A DNA stretch of 51,882 nucleotides from NCBI GenBank assembly GCA_944326325.1, contig CALVDQ010000017.1, forward strand, positions 1 to 51,882, given 5' to 3'. Source of the DNA: an uncultured Bacteroidales bacterium (GTDB lineage Bacteria > Bacteroidota > Bacteroidia > Bacteroidales > UBA932). A program made the position numbers and the translations under genes. Within the stretch, counting starts at the first letter, position 1. Each line of letters starts with the position of its first letter. Of the stretch, positions 51,480 through 51,882 are shown piece after piece. The notes beneath the pieces are model-generated. The model saw nothing but the letters and a program-made list of their open reading frames with translations, was not told where the DNA came from and searched no databases.

Positions 51480-51589
51480 GTTTATTTCGGAGTGAGTCCG
51501 AGGCGGACGAGTGACGAGGAAAGTCATTGCCTTGCGGCAATGACTGACCGAGGATACGAAGTCCAACGAAGGAATCGCACGAAAGAAAC
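51480..51589. repeat. tRNA-adjacent palindromic repeat, copy C
   Basis: 110 bp in the tRNA-Thr to tRNA-Tyr spacer. Left end GTTTATTTCGG, right end CGCACGAAAGAAAC. The core stem differs in sequence from copies A and B2 yet is perfectly paired: AGTCATTGCC (51522-51531), loop TTGC, GGCAATGACT (51536-51545). The right end lies 8 bp before tRNA-Tyr. Confidence 0.8.
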
Positions 51590-51597
51590 GAAAAAAC

Positions 51598-51680
51598 GGG
51601 AGAATACCAGAGTGGCCAAATGGGGCAGACTGTAAATCTGCTGGTTTATACCTTCGGTGGTTCGAATCCATCTTCTCCCA
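51598..51680 (+). tRNA. tRNA-Tyr (anticodon GTA)
   Basis: An 83-nt class II tRNA with a long variable arm: acceptor GGGAGAA/TTCTCCC, anticodon stem GCAGA/TCTGC with loop CTGTAAA (anticodon GTA), T loop TTCGAAT, discriminator A. Its G34 is a substrate of the Tgt encoded at 4497-5627. Confidence 0.95.
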
Positions 51681-51687
51681 CAATAGC

Positions 51688-51764
51688 CGAGAGCGAAGAA
51701 GACAAGCGAGGAGGAAGGGAGTTTACTTGCGTAAATGACCGACCGACGATGCGATGTCTGATGA
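51688..51764. repeat. tRNA-adjacent palindromic repeat, copy D
   Basis: A 77-bp block (begins CGAGAGCGAAGAAGAC, holds the GGGAGTTTAC-TTGC-GTAAATGACC core, ends GTCTGATGA) starting 7 bp after tRNA-Tyr. It matches copy E over the full 77 bp with about two differences. Its left end, with AGCCGAGAGC just before, resembles unit X of the 1.7-2.0 kb block. Confidence 0.8.
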
Positions 51765-51793
51765 TGCTATCGCGGAATTTGAAAAATTTTGAA

Positions 51794-51882
51794 GTTTGTT
51801 TTTCGCGAGAGCGAAGAAGACAAGCGAGGAGGAAGGGAGTTTACTTGCGTAAATGACCGACCGACGAGGCGAAGTCTGATGA
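51794..51882. repeat. tRNA-adjacent palindromic repeat, copy E (runs off the window)
   Basis: Begins with the family's left end GTTTGTTTTTCGCGAG at 51794. The 77-bp block at 51806-51882 is a near-identical direct repeat of copy D, 118 bp downstream. The right end lies beyond the window. Confidence 0.75.

Noticed and set aside
51465..51683. Minus-strand frame reading MDSNHRRYKPADLQSAPFGH
   Set aside because: This is the well-known spurious protein from the antisense strand of a tRNA-Tyr gene; the tRNA explains the sequence.

Overview
The window reads as the chromosome of a Bacteroidales bacterium with a GC content around 50-55%. Support comes from several promoters matching the Bacteroidetes consensus (TTTG, 19-20 bp, TAnnTTTG; for example before tgt, tRNA-Glu, pflB and tRNA-Thr), weak Shine-Dalgarno signals, and lineage-typical families: DUF4252, DUF4837, GIN-domain DUF2807, DUF4369/thioredoxin lipoproteins, a fused 2-oxoacid:ferredoxin oxidoreductase alpha subunit and the MFSD1-like MFS carrier. 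Coding sequence uses AGG (Arg) and ATA (Ile) heavily. Pyruvate formate-lyase and ferredoxin-dependent 2-oxoacid metabolism point to an anaerobe. The genus cannot be fixed from sequence alone.

Layout. 1-4.4 kb (minus strand): a nucleoside:H+ symporter, a block of hairpins and direct repeats, and a four-gene cassette of ECF sigma factor, anti-sigma-like membrane protein, predicted outer-membrane barrel and DUF4252 lipoprotein. 4.5-6.7 kb (plus): tgt and an LptF/LptG permease. 6.7-9.3 kb (minus): phosphohexomutase, def, ruvX. 9.3-13.7 kb (plus): LytM-type peptidase, dxr, rseP and a DUF4837 lipoprotein. 13.7-14.6 kb: tRNA-Glu, rpsT and tRNA-Pro, interleaved with palindromic repeats. 14.7-21.8 kb (minus): korA, korB, gdhA, an SLC13 dicarboxylate carrier and a porin-like barrel, a likely operon around 2-oxoglutarate and glutamate. 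22.0-27.7 kb (minus): two Gfo/Idh/MocA oxidoreductases, a DUF1080 hydrolase, a sugar isomerase/epimerase-like lipoprotein and a cysteine-less thioredoxin-fold lipoprotein; the first four match the known 3-keto-glycoside breakdown pathway.

27.8-28.5 kb is an AT-rich decayed stretch with two convergent gene remnants. 28.5-33.4 kb carries a small secreted protein, a GIN-domain lipoprotein, an M3 metallopeptidase, a zinc-ribbon protein and a short SSB paralogue. 33.4-37.4 kb (minus) holds a GT2 / tandem LAB_N / ArnT-like cassette probably acting on lipid A or another envelope lipid, preceded by a 2-hydroxyacid dehydrogenase. 37.5-51.3 kb (plus) holds pflB-pflA, a patatin-like hydrolase, lysS, a TlpA-like lipoprotein, a SpoU methyltransferase, aroE, ssb, purA, an MFS carrier and dxs. 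The window ends inside a tRNA cluster (Thr, Tyr) whose spacers carry the same palindromic repeat family seen at tRNA-Glu and tRNA-Pro.

The most unusual signal is that repeat family. It is an element of about 107-110 bp with imperfect terminal inverted repeats and a central hairpin, and its right end stops 6-8 bp before the first base of three different tRNA genes. Two other things stand out: the array of tiny-loop hairpins at 1.8-1.9 kb, and a 50-bp almost perfect palindrome at 145-194.
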